A stretch of DNA of 64,000 nt. Source: CAG-238 sp963601575 (lineage in GTDB: Bacteria; Bacillota; Clostridia; Peptostreptococcales; Anaerovoracaceae). The position numbers were made by a program, and so were the translations under genes. Under the pieces are notes generated by a model that saw only the letters and a program-made list of their open reading frames with translations, did no database searches and was not told the origin of the DNA. Below are positions 39,584 through 47,870 of this stretch, in pieces; within the stretch, counting starts at the first letter, position 1, and every line of letters starts with the position of its first letter. The stretch is from assembly GCA_963601575.1 (NCBI GenBank), contig CAVCFO010000005.1, positions 18,641-82,640 on the forward strand, in the 5' to 3' direction.

Positions 39584-40453
39584 TTAGAATTTTGCAACAA
39601 AAATTTTTCCGAGGCTATAATTTACCAAGCCCTTTATCTCCAAAATACCCACTATTCCAACGATAAATGAGGCATCTTTTTTTAATTTTTGGCAAAGATA
39701 ATCCACGGTGGTCTCACCGTTTTCCTTAACCGCAAGATATACCTCTGCCTCGTCTTTTCCGAGGCTTGCAAGTTCTTCCGGCGTGCTCCTTGGGCAAATT
39801 CCGATCTCCGTAAATATGTCATCGATGACTGCGATTGCTCTTGCTCCGTCCATCAGGAGTTTATTGCTACCGAGGCAGCATGCGTTTGTGATATTGCCGG
39901 GGACGCAAAAGACTTCCCTCCCCTGAGCCTCAGCAAGTTCTGCTGTTATAAGCGCCCCGCTGTTTGTCCCTGCCTCCGTAACCACCAGAGCTTCTGACAG
40001 TCCCGAAATTATCCTGTTTCTGCGAGGAAACATATAGGGAAGTGCCATTGTCCCGGGTTCTGTCTCCGAAATCACAAGGCCTTCCTGCTTTATTTGCTCA
40101 TAGAGCTTTTTATTTGCCGGCGGATAGCATATATCGACGCCGCAGCCCAGAACCGCTATGGTATCTCCGTCCTTTTGCAGTGCACCAATATGTGCAAATG
40201 AGTCTATTCCCAGGGCCATGCCGCTTACCGTAACTATATCATTTTGCGCCGCGGCTTTGCCGATTCGCATGGCAACCTGCCTGCCGTATTCGGTGCATTT
40301 TCTGGAGCCTACTACAGCGATGCATCTCTTTTGTAATAAGTCGATATTCCCGATACAATACAGCTTTTCCGGCGAATCCGGGAGTATCGCCAGGCGCTCC
40401 GGATAGGCCGAATCTCCCTTTTTTACAATAATTATATTATTTATTTTGCTCAT
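39584..40453 (-). CDS. dprA: DNA-processing protein DprA, short form
   Basis: A 289-residue DprA that loads RecA on incoming single-stranded DNA during transformation. The Rossmann core is clear: AVVGSRKCTEYGRQVAMRIGKAAA, VSGMALGIDSFAHIGAL, AVLGCGVDICYPPANK, SETEPGTMALPYMFPRRNRIISGLS and VTEAGTNSGALITAELA. The C-terminal winged-helix DprA domain follows (residues 225-289). The N-terminal helix-hairpin/SAM part found in many DprA proteins is missing; the protein begins just before the core. It lies between topA and the YifB-type gene. Confidence 0.93.
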   Translation of the reverse strand: MSKINNIIIVKKGDSAYPERLAILPDSPEKLYCIGNIDLLQKRCIAVVGSRKCTEYGRQVAMRIGKAAAQNDIVTVSGMALGIDSFAHIGALQKDGDTIAVLGCGVDICYPPANKKLYEQIKQEGLVISETEPGTMALPYMFPRRNRIISGLSEALVVTEAGTNSGALITAELAEAQGREVFCVPGNITNACCLGSNKLLMDGARAIAVIDDIFTEIGICPRSTPEELASLGKDEAEVYLAVKENGETTVDYLCQKLKKDASFIVGIVGILEIKGLVNYSLGKIFVAKF

Positions 40454-40511
40454 GACTATTTCCCTGTTTTCTTACATTTTTAGCTCGCGCAAATTTCACG
40501 AATTTCTCAAA

Positions 40512-42023
40512 TCAGAAATTTGTATATCCAAAAGCCGACGATAGATGAGAAATCCCGATATCCTTGCATCCTGCAACATCGGCGATGGTTCTTGCAGTCT
40601 TGAGTATTTTGTGGTATCTGCGCGGGCTGAGATGATGTTTCTCATAAATTTGCCTCATAAAATCAGCTTCCTTTGCCCCCAGCTCACAAAACTCCTTCAA
40701 TTCGCCTTCCTGCATCCTGGCATTCAGGTTGATTTTTCTGCCCCTAAAGCGTTCCTTTTGGATTTCGCGCGCCATCCTCACGCGCTCGGCCATCTCTGCG
40801 CTGGATTCTGATGAGGCTGAGGTCAGCTCGCTATATTCAACTCGATTTATCTGCAAGAACATGTCTATTCTCTCCGCAATAGGTCCCGAGAGCCTGCTTC
40901 TGTACCTTTCGATCTCTCTTTGCGTGCATTTGCATTCCTTGTGCGGGTCGCCAAGATAGCCGCATTTGCAAGGGTTTGATGCTGCCACAAGCGTGAATCT
41001 CGATGGGAAAACATAATTTGTCCCGCGCCGGTGGATAACCACCCTTCCTTCTTCTATGGGTAGCCTCAGAAATTCGATTTGTTGCCTCGAAAATTCCAGA
41101 AACTCGTCCATGAAAAGTATGCCGTTGTGTGCGAGCGAAACTTCCCCCGGCACCGGCTGATGACCGCCTCCGAGAATTGCCATGCGGGTTGCTTCTTTAT
41201 CTATTTGCCTAAATGGTCTTTCTTCTATAATGGGACGGTTGTCGTCCAATTTTCCAAGCAGCGAATAGAGCATAGATGTTTCCAGCGATTCTTCTACGGA
41301 CATCTTTGGCAATATTCCGGGAATTCTTCGGGCAAGCATGCTTTTGCCTGTGCCGGGAGAGCCGCAAAGAAGAAGCCCGTGTCCACCCGAGATCGCTGTT
41401 ACGATAGCCTCCTTTGCCGCCCAATGCCCCTTCACATCCGCAAAATCGAGGAATTCCCGCTCATTAACATCTTCCTTTTGCTGCGGAACAAAGTTTTCCT
41501 TGGGCTTATATCCGTTCAGCACGTCTACTGCATCTCTCAGGCTCTCCGCTGCGAATATCTTTGCACCTCCTATGGAGGCCGCAAGACTGGCTTCTTTGCA
41601 ATTTCCCTCCGCAAGATAGATTTCCTCCACGGAGCCTGCGAGCGCCTTTACCATGGGCAAAATACCCTTTACCGGGAGTATTCTGCCATCCAGCCCAAGT
41701 TCACCGATAAAGGCCTTCTTTTCGAGGTCGTCGCAGATTATTATCCCCTCCGCCGCAAGGATTCCCGCAGCAATGGCAAAGTCATAGTGGCTTCCCCTTT
41801 TGTGGAGCCATGCCGGTGAAAGATTTACCGTTATATGCCCCTTCGGATAAGAAAATCCGCAATTGATAATTGCGCTGTGAACCCGGTCAGCGGCCTCCTT
41901 TACCGCCGTGTCTCCAAGCCCCGTCACATGAAAGGCCGGAAGGCCCTTGCCTACATCCACCTCTGCATTTACGCCGACTCCGTCTATCCCCATCAGAGCC
42001 GCTGTCTTCGTCATAAAGAGCAT
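40512..42023 (-). CDS. YifB/ComM-family Mg-chelatase-like ATPase
   Basis: A 503-residue protein with an N-terminal Lon-like domain (residues 1-170, beginning TKTAALMGIDGVGVNAEVDVGKGLPAFHVTGLGD), the AAA+ Mg-chelatase domain with Walker A LLCGSPGTGKSMLARRIPGILP and Walker B GILFMDEFLEFS, and the C-terminal domain with a CxCGY cysteine pair (NPCKCGYLGDPHKECKC). Relatives are ComM helicases that extend recombination during transformation. Position beside dprA fits that. YifB is the general name. Confidence 0.93.
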   Translation of the reverse strand: MLFMTKTAALMGIDGVGVNAEVDVGKGLPAFHVTGLGDTAVKEAADRVHSAIINCGFSYPKGHITVNLSPAWLHKRGSHYDFAIAAGILAAEGIIICDDLEKKAFIGELGLDGRILPVKGILPMVKALAGSVEEIYLAEGNCKEASLAASIGGAKIFAAESLRDAVDVLNGYKPKENFVPQQKEDVNEREFLDFADVKGHWAAKEAIVTAISGGHGLLLCGSPGTGKSMLARRIPGILPKMSVEESLETSMLYSLLGKLDDNRPIIEERPFRQIDKEATRMAILGGGHQPVPGEVSLAHNGILFMDEFLEFSRQQIEFLRLPIEEGRVVIHRRGTNYVFPSRFTLVAASNPCKCGYLGDPHKECKCTQREIERYRSRLSGPIAERIDMFLQINRVEYSELTSASSESSAEMAERVRMAREIQKERFRGRKINLNARMQEGELKEFCELGAKEADFMRQIYEKHHLSPRRYHKILKTARTIADVAGCKDIGISHLSSAFGYTNF

Positions 42024-42034
42024 TTTTTAACCTC

Positions 42035-42367
42035 CTAATCAAACAAATCACAAATTTGAGCTACATGAACCTCGATTACCTGAAACTCGACATCATCATA
42101 TCTAAGATCAGATCCTACGAGAAAATGCTTTGCGGCCATCCTAATCCGTCTGCGTTTGTCCTTGTTCACAGCTTCTCTGCCCGCTCCGAAGCCGTCCGAA
42201 AGCCGCGTCTTGACCTCGGCGAAAATTATTCGTCTTCCCTTGCCGGCAATAATGTCTATTTCTCCGTAAGGGCATCTGTAATTTCTGCACAGAATCCTGA
42301 AGCCTTGTCGCTGCAAAACCTCACATGCCAGGGTCTCTCCCGCATTTCCCGTTTCTTTTCTGTTCAT
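42035..42367 (-). CDS. YraN family protein (UPF0102), nuclease-like
   Basis: A 110-residue protein of the YraN family, a small PD-(D/E)XK nuclease fold. GETLACEVLQRQGFRILCRNYRCPYGEIDIIAGKGRRIIFAEVKTR contains the E...D...ExK pattern (Glu, Asp, EVK). The role in vivo is not established, though it is often encoded near rnhB and the yifB-dprA genes. It lies 11 bases upstream of the YifB-type gene and is probably co-transcribed. Confidence 0.92.
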   Translation of the reverse strand: MNRKETGNAGETLACEVLQRQGFRILCRNYRCPYGEIDIIAGKGRRIIFAEVKTRLSDGFGAGREAVNKDKRRRIRMAAKHFLVGSDLRYDDVEFQVIEVHVAQICDLFD

Positions 42368-42424
42368 GTTTACCTCACAATAAATTATTTAACTAATATT
42401 ACAATATTTTGTTTCAAATGTCAA

Positions 42425-42458
42425 GAAAAATCTCCCAATAGATGGGAGATATGTTTTT
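42425..42458. terminator. Bidirectional hairpin after the HAD phosphatase gene
   Basis: ATCTCCCA and TGGGAGAT form an eight-pair stem with T-rich tails on both strands; on the minus strand it ends the HAD gene. Confidence 0.75.
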
Positions 42459-42481
42459 TATTATTGTTTAGTGCGGTTTTC

Positions 42482-43360
42482 TTATATTTTTTCGAAAATA
42501 AGTTTGCGGATGGCATAGGCCACGCCCTCGTCATCGTTGCTAAGCGTAATGCAATCTGCCGCTTCCTTCACATCTTCTGTTGCATTCAGCATGGCGATTC
42601 CGATGCCTGCATCCCTTATCATGCTTATGTCGTTTGGGCTGTCCCCGAATGCCATGACAGCTTGCGGCGCAAGTCCTGCTTCCCTGCAGATTTCGCGGAT
42701 CGCACTCGCCTTGCTGGTTGTAGCCCCGCCAACCTCCAAATTGTGCGAAAAAGAAGATGTAACGGTGATCCCGCTGAGCGAGGAGAGCCTCTCATGCATC
42801 GCATCCTTTTCCTCGAAAAATTCAAAGTGTATATTTATATTCTCGATTTTTTTGCAGTGTTTCGCCAGAAAATCATATATTCCGTCGACCGGTATGCGGG
42901 TCCTGAGCACATATTTCGGACTCATATATGTGGATCCATTCTTTGCAAGATCCTCATATACCTGTCTGTCTATGTATGCCCTGCCCTCGGTAAAAACCTC
43001 CACAGGATATTTTTCGTCTCGCAAGATCCCGCAAACCCGCATAACCGCCTCTTCGCTCGCATAGTTTGAGTATATGAAGTCTCCGGTCTTTGCGTCCGTG
43101 ATATGCGCTCCATTTGATGTGATTATATGCCTAAGCCCCTTTATTTTGTGAATTCTCTCGGGCAAGGCGCTAAAGACCCTGCCGGTTGCTATTACCACCT
43201 CTATGTCCCTTTCGAGCGCATCCTCCAGGGTATCCTTCGTCCTCCGGCTCAGTCCATCCCGCGTCAGGGTCGTTCCGTCCAGGTCGAGTGCGATAAGCCT
43301 TATGTCCCGACTCTTTCGGAGAATTTCCTCATCTATTTTGTCTGCAATAAACTTGCTCAT
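42482..43360 (-). CDS. HAD-family phosphatase, Cof type
   Basis: A 292-residue phosphatase. Motif I is LIALDLDGTTL (residues about 22-32), motif II the threonine in VIATGRV, the C2 cap lies between, and motif IV is MAFGDSPNDISMI with KEAADCITLSNDDEGVAYAI at the end. Cof-type enzymes act on sugar phosphates or flavin phosphates; the substrate here is open. I start at ATG 43360 with GCGAGG upstream. It is divergent from trkA. Confidence 0.9.
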   Translation of the reverse strand: MSKFIADKIDEEILRKSRDIRLIALDLDGTTLTRDGLSRRTKDTLEDALERDIEVVIATGRVFSALPERIHKIKGLRHIITSNGAHITDAKTGDFIYSNYASEEAVMRVCGILRDEKYPVEVFTEGRAYIDRQVYEDLAKNGSTYMSPKYVLRTRIPVDGIYDFLAKHCKKIENINIHFEFFEEKDAMHERLSSLSGITVTSSFSHNLEVGGATTSKASAIREICREAGLAPQAVMAFGDSPNDISMIRDAGIGIAMLNATEDVKEAADCITLSNDDEGVAYAIRKLIFEKI

Positions 43361-43458
43361 TTCTATCCTCGCCTTTATTTTCTTATTTATATTTATTCTA
43401 CAATAAATCTTTGAGACTTGCAAATTGTTTAGAATATGCTAAAATATAGGGTGCAATA

Positions 43459-43486
43459 TTGCATAGTAAAATTTTTATGATATATT
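43459..43486 (+). promoter_or_regulatory. Promoter of the trk operon with palindrome
   Basis: TTGCAT (43459-43464), 16 bases, TATATT (43481-43486). The palindrome TGCAATATTGCA (43452-43463) overlaps the -35 hexamer and could be an operator. Confidence 0.6.
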
Positions 43487-43511
43487 GAATTTTGCTTTTT
43501 GGAGGGAAAAG

Positions 43512-44885
43512 ATGAAGATTGCAATAATAGGTGCCGGAAAACTCGGACTGAAAATAACCGGAGCCTTGGTAGGCGGAAATCACTCAATTACCGTAATTGA
43601 CAAGAATGAGGATATACTCAACAAGGTTTCTCAGCAGTTCGACGTCCTCACGGTCCTAGGCAACGCAAAGCAGATCAGCCTGCTTCGGCGCTGCTCGGTC
43701 AATACCTTTGACTTTCTCATCGCCTGTACCGACAGGGACGAAAAGAATATCGTCATAGCCTCCTTTGCCAAAAAGCTTGGATGCGCTAAGGTCATTGCAA
43801 GGGTTCGTGATCCGGAGCACATGAACCAGATGGATTTCATCAAGGACACGATGCACATAGATCACATAGTCAATCCGGACCTTTCCATCACCCACGAAAT
43901 TTATAAATATCTCGTCGAAAAATATACGCTGACCAACGGCATTTTTTCCAGTGGCAAGGTTTCACTCGTACAATTCAAGGTTAAGCGTTTCCCGAAGCTG
44001 CAAAAGCTTTCGATGGTTGAGGTCAGCAAGGTTCTTCCAAACATGCTGGTAGTTGCTATTTCGCGAAATGGCAAGATCATCATTCCGCACGGACAAAATA
44101 CCATAGAGCCGGATGATACCATATATTTGATCGGCGAGCGTTCGGAAATTGCCAAACTCCACAGCCGTGTTCACGAAAAAGGAAAGTATACGAACCTGCA
44201 AAAGGTTATGATCGCAGGCGGCGGGAAAACAGGATTTTACCTTGCGGACAAACTCTCCGAGTTTGGAGTCTCCGTCAAGCTCATCGAAAAGAGCAAGGAG
44301 CGTTGCTACTACCTTTCTTCGCATCTTGATGATGTAATGATTTTGCACGGCGATGCCACGGACAGCAATCTCCTGGACGAAGAAAATTTCGACGAAATGG
44401 ATGCTTTCGTTGCGGCTACGGGACTCGACGAAGAAAATCTCCTGCTTGCGCTCATTGCAAAGCAGCGCAATATAGAAGATGTTATTTCCAAGGTAAGCCG
44501 CCAGAGCTACAAGGATTTGATCGAAAAAATGGGCGTCGACATGGTTCTCAATCCGCTGGATATCGTTGCAAGCAATATCTTGCGCTATATTCAAGGGTCG
44601 AAGCGTATCGTCTCATACCTTCTGATACAGGGCCAGGCGGAGATCATGGAAATTATCGCAACCGACGATATGAAGCTTGCAAATGTGCCTCTTCGGGATG
44701 TCAAGCTCCCGGAGGGCGTTCTCATCGCAGCGATACACAGGCGCCAGGAGGTTATCATCCCAAATGGCAATACAAAAATCATGGCAGACGATAAGGTTAC
44801 TATCTTCTGTCTGCTTTCGGATATCGGAGAGCTGGAAAAGCTCATGACGACGAAGAAATCTTTTAGTGAAGGCTTATTGAAATAG
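43512..44885 (+). CDS. trkA: Potassium uptake regulator TrkA
   Basis: A 457-residue peripheral protein that gates the Trk potassium channel. Two RCK units are visible, each a Rossmann N-domain (IAIIGAGKLGLKITGALVG at residues 3-21; VMIAGGGKTGFYLADKLSEFG at about 231) followed by a TrkA-C domain (residues 140-215 and 375-455). NAD(H) or ATP binding would control opening. I start at ATG 43512 behind GGAGGG; an upstream frame would add nine residues. It heads an operon with two trkH genes. Confidence 0.95.
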   Translation: MKIAIIGAGKLGLKITGALVGGNHSITVIDKNEDILNKVSQQFDVLTVLGNAKQISLLRRCSVNTFDFLIACTDRDEKNIVIASFAKKLGCAKVIARVRDPEHMNQMDFIKDTMHIDHIVNPDLSITHEIYKYLVEKYTLTNGIFSSGKVSLVQFKVKRFPKLQKLSMVEVSKVLPNMLVVAISRNGKIIIPHGQNTIEPDDTIYLIGERSEIAKLHSRVHEKGKYTNLQKVMIAGGGKTGFYLADKLSEFGVSVKLIEKSKERCYYLSSHLDDVMILHGDATDSNLLDEENFDEMDAFVAATGLDEENLLLALIAKQRNIEDVISKVSRQSYKDLIEKMGVDMVLNPLDIVASNILRYIQGSKRIVSYLLIQGQAEIMEIIATDDMKLANVPLRDVKLPEGVLIAAIHRRQEVIIPNGNTKIMADDKVTIFCLLSDIGELEKLMTTKKSFSEGLLK

Positions 44886-44921
44886 GATACGAATAAATTA
44901 TCCGAACAGAAAGGCAAAAGA

Positions 44922-46325
44922 ATGCTTGGTAGGTTCAGCGATATAATCAGAATACAGAGTTATTTGCTCTACGGACTTGCGGTTGCAATGGCTATTCCCC
45001 TTGTCCTTGCTTTTGCATATGGCGAAAGAGCATCGATTCTTGCCTTTGCAGGGGTTATCTGCGGCTGCATACTTTTCGCAAGTCTTGCACGCTTTTGCTC
45101 AAAGCCTGTCTCCGGCAGCTTGAAACTGCGACAAAAATTCTTTGCGGTTAGCTTTTCGTGGCTTGTCGCATCTCTCATCGGCTGCCTTCCATTTATATTA
45201 TCAGGGACCTTGCCGTCTTTTGCGGACGCATTCTTTGAGTCTTGTTCGGGATTTACGACAACCGGAGCGAGCGTGATTAGCGATATAGAGGCGTTGCCGC
45301 GCTCGATCATATTCTGGCGCTCGCTCACCCAGTGGCTGGGCGGGCTTTCCGTCCTTCTTTTCGTATCTTCACTTCTTCCCGTACTTGGTAAGAATGGTCA
45401 AAGTTTTCCGCTTTATAAGATATATATAGGGCTGAGTCTATCTGAGGCCTTGCTCCTTATTCTGGGAGGAATGGGCATTTTTGACTCGCTGGTTCATACA
45501 TTTTCTACCGTTTCCACGGGTGGATTTTCGAGCTATAATGATAACATTGCTCATTTCGATAGTATTTATATAAAATTGACTATCGTTATCTTTATGCTCC
45601 TTGCCGGAACGAATTTCACGCTCTTTTTCCTATGGAAAAGGCGGGGATTTTCGGCCGTTAGCGGAGACGAAGAGCTTAGATTTTACCTGACGGCTACGGG
45701 AGTCTTCTCCCTGCTTGTCTTCGCTGCCAACGGAGTTTTAGGCGGTTTTCGGGATTTTACAAGTGCCCTGGCAAATAGCATATTTACGGTAGTTTCCACC
45801 ATTACAACCACGGGATTTTATGTAGCTGATTACGGACTATGGCCGACATTTGCACAGATGATAATTTTGTGCCTGTTTTTCTTCGGCGGCTGCCTGTTTT
45901 CTGTTTCCGGCGGAGTGAAGTGTGTGCGCATTTTGGTGGGCCTTAAGCTGATTCATAGGAGCGTTTCGCTGCGCATCCATCCCAGCAGAATAGCCCCCGT
46001 AATGATTAGTGACTCAGAAATACCAACGGATGCGGTCATTCGTATAACGGGATTTATAATGACATATATAGTCGTATTTTTCTCGGGAATGCTGCTCATT
46101 TCGATAGATGATTTTGACTTTGTTACATCATTTAGTGCCTCGGCATCTTGCCTTGCGAACATCGGCACGGGATTTGGTCTGATAGACCCCGAGGGTAATT
46201 TTGCGGCATTTTCGGAATTTTCGAAATTCGTCTGCTCATTTTTGATGATTGCCGGAAGGCTTGAGCTCTTTACGGTTCTCATACTTTTTTCGAAATATTA
46301 TCGCCATCCTAACAAGGCGAGCTAG
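44922..46325 (+). CDS. trkH: Potassium transporter membrane subunit TrkH (first copy)
   Basis: A 467-residue channel subunit of the Trk/Ktr family. Four pore loops are readable: SCSGFTTTGASV, FSTVSTGGFSS, VVSTITTTGFYV and SCLANIGTGFG, each with the filter glycine; about eight to ten membrane helices surround them. It lies 36 bases after trkA and eight bases before a second, distinct trkH. The two copies are well diverged. Confidence 0.93.
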   Translation: MLGRFSDIIRIQSYLLYGLAVAMAIPLVLAFAYGERASILAFAGVICGCILFASLARFCSKPVSGSLKLRQKFFAVSFSWLVASLIGCLPFILSGTLPSFADAFFESCSGFTTTGASVISDIEALPRSIIFWRSLTQWLGGLSVLLFVSSLLPVLGKNGQSFPLYKIYIGLSLSEALLLILGGMGIFDSLVHTFSTVSTGGFSSYNDNIAHFDSIYIKLTIVIFMLLAGTNFTLFFLWKRRGFSAVSGDEELRFYLTATGVFSLLVFAANGVLGGFRDFTSALANSIFTVVSTITTTGFYVADYGLWPTFAQMIILCLFFFGGCLFSVSGGVKCVRILVGLKLIHRSVSLRIHPSRIAPVMISDSEIPTDAVIRITGFIMTYIVVFFSGMLLISIDDFDFVTSFSASASCLANIGTGFGLIDPEGNFAAFSEFSKFVCSFLMIAGRLELFTVLILFSKYYRHPNKAS

Positions 46326-46333
46326 AGGTTGCT

Positions 46334-47806
46334 ATGCATATTAACGCAAAAGTTTTGATCAAGACATTGGGAATATTGACACTTTTTGAAGGAATCGCCA
46401 TGGTGCCTTGTACGGTAGCTGCGATGTATTTTGAGGAGTGGGCTGCTGCTTCTTCGCTCTTTGTTACGGGGCTTTTTTGCATTTGCCCCGGTTTTGTAAT
46501 ATTGACCTTGCTAAAGTTTGACAAGATCAGCCTTCACGCCCACGAGGGATATCTCATAGCCTGTATGAGCTGGGCGCTATGCTCGCTTATCGGAGCCTTT
46601 CCCTTTTATTTCAGCGGACAGGGATATTCATTTGCAGGCAGTCTTTTCGAATCGGTAGCAGGCTTTTCTACCACAGGCTGCACCGCATTTGACTTTGATA
46701 CGATGCCGCGGGCGCTTTTGCTTTGGCATGCGGTCTCCAACTGGCTGGGTGGAATGGGAATCCTCGTTTTGCTCGTGTCTATTTTCCCTGCTCTTGGCAT
46801 CAGCGGTCAGTCGATAGCCTCTGCGGAATCCACGGGTCCTTCCCTTGTGAAGGTCGGCGCAAAGTTCTCTGATACAGGAAAATTCCTCTATCTTACATAT
46901 GCGTTATTTTCCCTCGCGGAATTGATACTTCTTTGTATGAGTCCTATGGGATTTTTTGATGCGCTCGTAAATACCTTCAGCAGCGTAAGCACGGGCGGGC
47001 TTCTCATCACGCCCAAAAATGCAGAATATTTTGCCTTGCCTTATGTACGCAGCGTAATTATGATTTTCACCCTGCTTTCGTCACTCAATTATACTTTGTT
47101 CTACTTCCTGCTGCACGGCAGGCCTGAAATGTTTTTTAGGAATATTGAGGTTCGTGTCTTTGGTGGGATAATCCTTTTCTCGTCACTGCTGATTGCCCTC
47201 TCGCTGAAACTCAGCGGTACATATTCGAGCCTTTGGCAGGCGATAAAGGATGCCCTTTGCCAGGTAATAGCCTTCATTTCGACCTCGGGATATTTTGTAT
47301 GCGATTATACGAAATGGCCGACATTTGCTATTGCTACGCTTTTCACCTTGCTCTTTGTCGGAGGTTGCTCCATGTCAACCTCCGGCTCGCTGAAGGTCAT
47401 TCGAATCATCGTTCTTTTCAAGCTGATACGCCGCAGCATATTCAAACAGATTCATCCGAATTCGGTAAAGGCTGTCATAGTAGACGGAAATGCGGTCCCT
47501 GCCCCACGGGTTTCGGCAATCACATCGCATATCATGCTGTTTTTTGCGATATTCTTCTTCTCATCTCTGGTTTTATCGCTAAATAATTTCGACCTGGAGA
47601 CAACCCTCTCCACGGCGATCGGGCTGTTTACGAACACTGGTCTTGGCCTCGGCGAAGTTGGTGCAAGCGGATATTTCGGGATGTATAATTCCTTCTCTCT
47701 TATTTTCTTATCGCTTCTTATGATCGCCGGAAGACTCGAAATTTATGCATTGCTGATTCTTTTCACCGGAGATTTCTGGAGGATCGATAGGGTAAAAAAT
47801 ATTTAA
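46334..47806 (+). CDS. trkH: Potassium transporter membrane subunit TrkH (second copy)
   Basis: A 490-residue paralogue of the preceding gene. Its pore loops read SVAGFSTTGCTA, FSSVSTGGLLI, FISTSGYFVCDY and GLFTNTGLGLGEV, again with the four glycines. The membrane layout is the same. Both copies follow one trkA, so TrkA could serve two channels with different affinity, or a heteromer may form; the sequence does not decide. It ends at a strong terminator. Confidence 0.93.
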   Translation: MHINAKVLIKTLGILTLFEGIAMVPCTVAAMYFEEWAAASSLFVTGLFCICPGFVILTLLKFDKISLHAHEGYLIACMSWALCSLIGAFPFYFSGQGYSFAGSLFESVAGFSTTGCTAFDFDTMPRALLLWHAVSNWLGGMGILVLLVSIFPALGISGQSIASAESTGPSLVKVGAKFSDTGKFLYLTYALFSLAELILLCMSPMGFFDALVNTFSSVSTGGLLITPKNAEYFALPYVRSVIMIFTLLSSLNYTLFYFLLHGRPEMFFRNIEVRVFGGIILFSSLLIALSLKLSGTYSSLWQAIKDALCQVIAFISTSGYFVCDYTKWPTFAIATLFTLLFVGGCSMSTSGSLKVIRIIVLFKLIRRSIFKQIHPNSVKAVIVDGNAVPAPRVSAITSHIMLFFAIFFFSSLVLSLNNFDLETTLSTAIGLFTNTGLGLGEVGASGYFGMYNSFSLIFLSLLMIAGRLEIYALLILFTGDFWRIDRVKNI

Positions 47807-47823
47807 TAATAAATTATATTCGA

Positions 47824-47862
47824 GCCCAAAAAGGCGGTGCGCTATGCACCGCCTTTTTGGGC
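47824..47862. terminator. Strong bidirectional terminator between trkH and rnr
   Basis: A perfect 17-pair stem, GCCCAAAAAGGCGGTGC (47824-47840) with its complement (47846-47862) around a five-base loop. The convergent trk and rnr transcripts both end here. Confidence 0.9.
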
Positions 47863-47870
47863 TTATTGGG

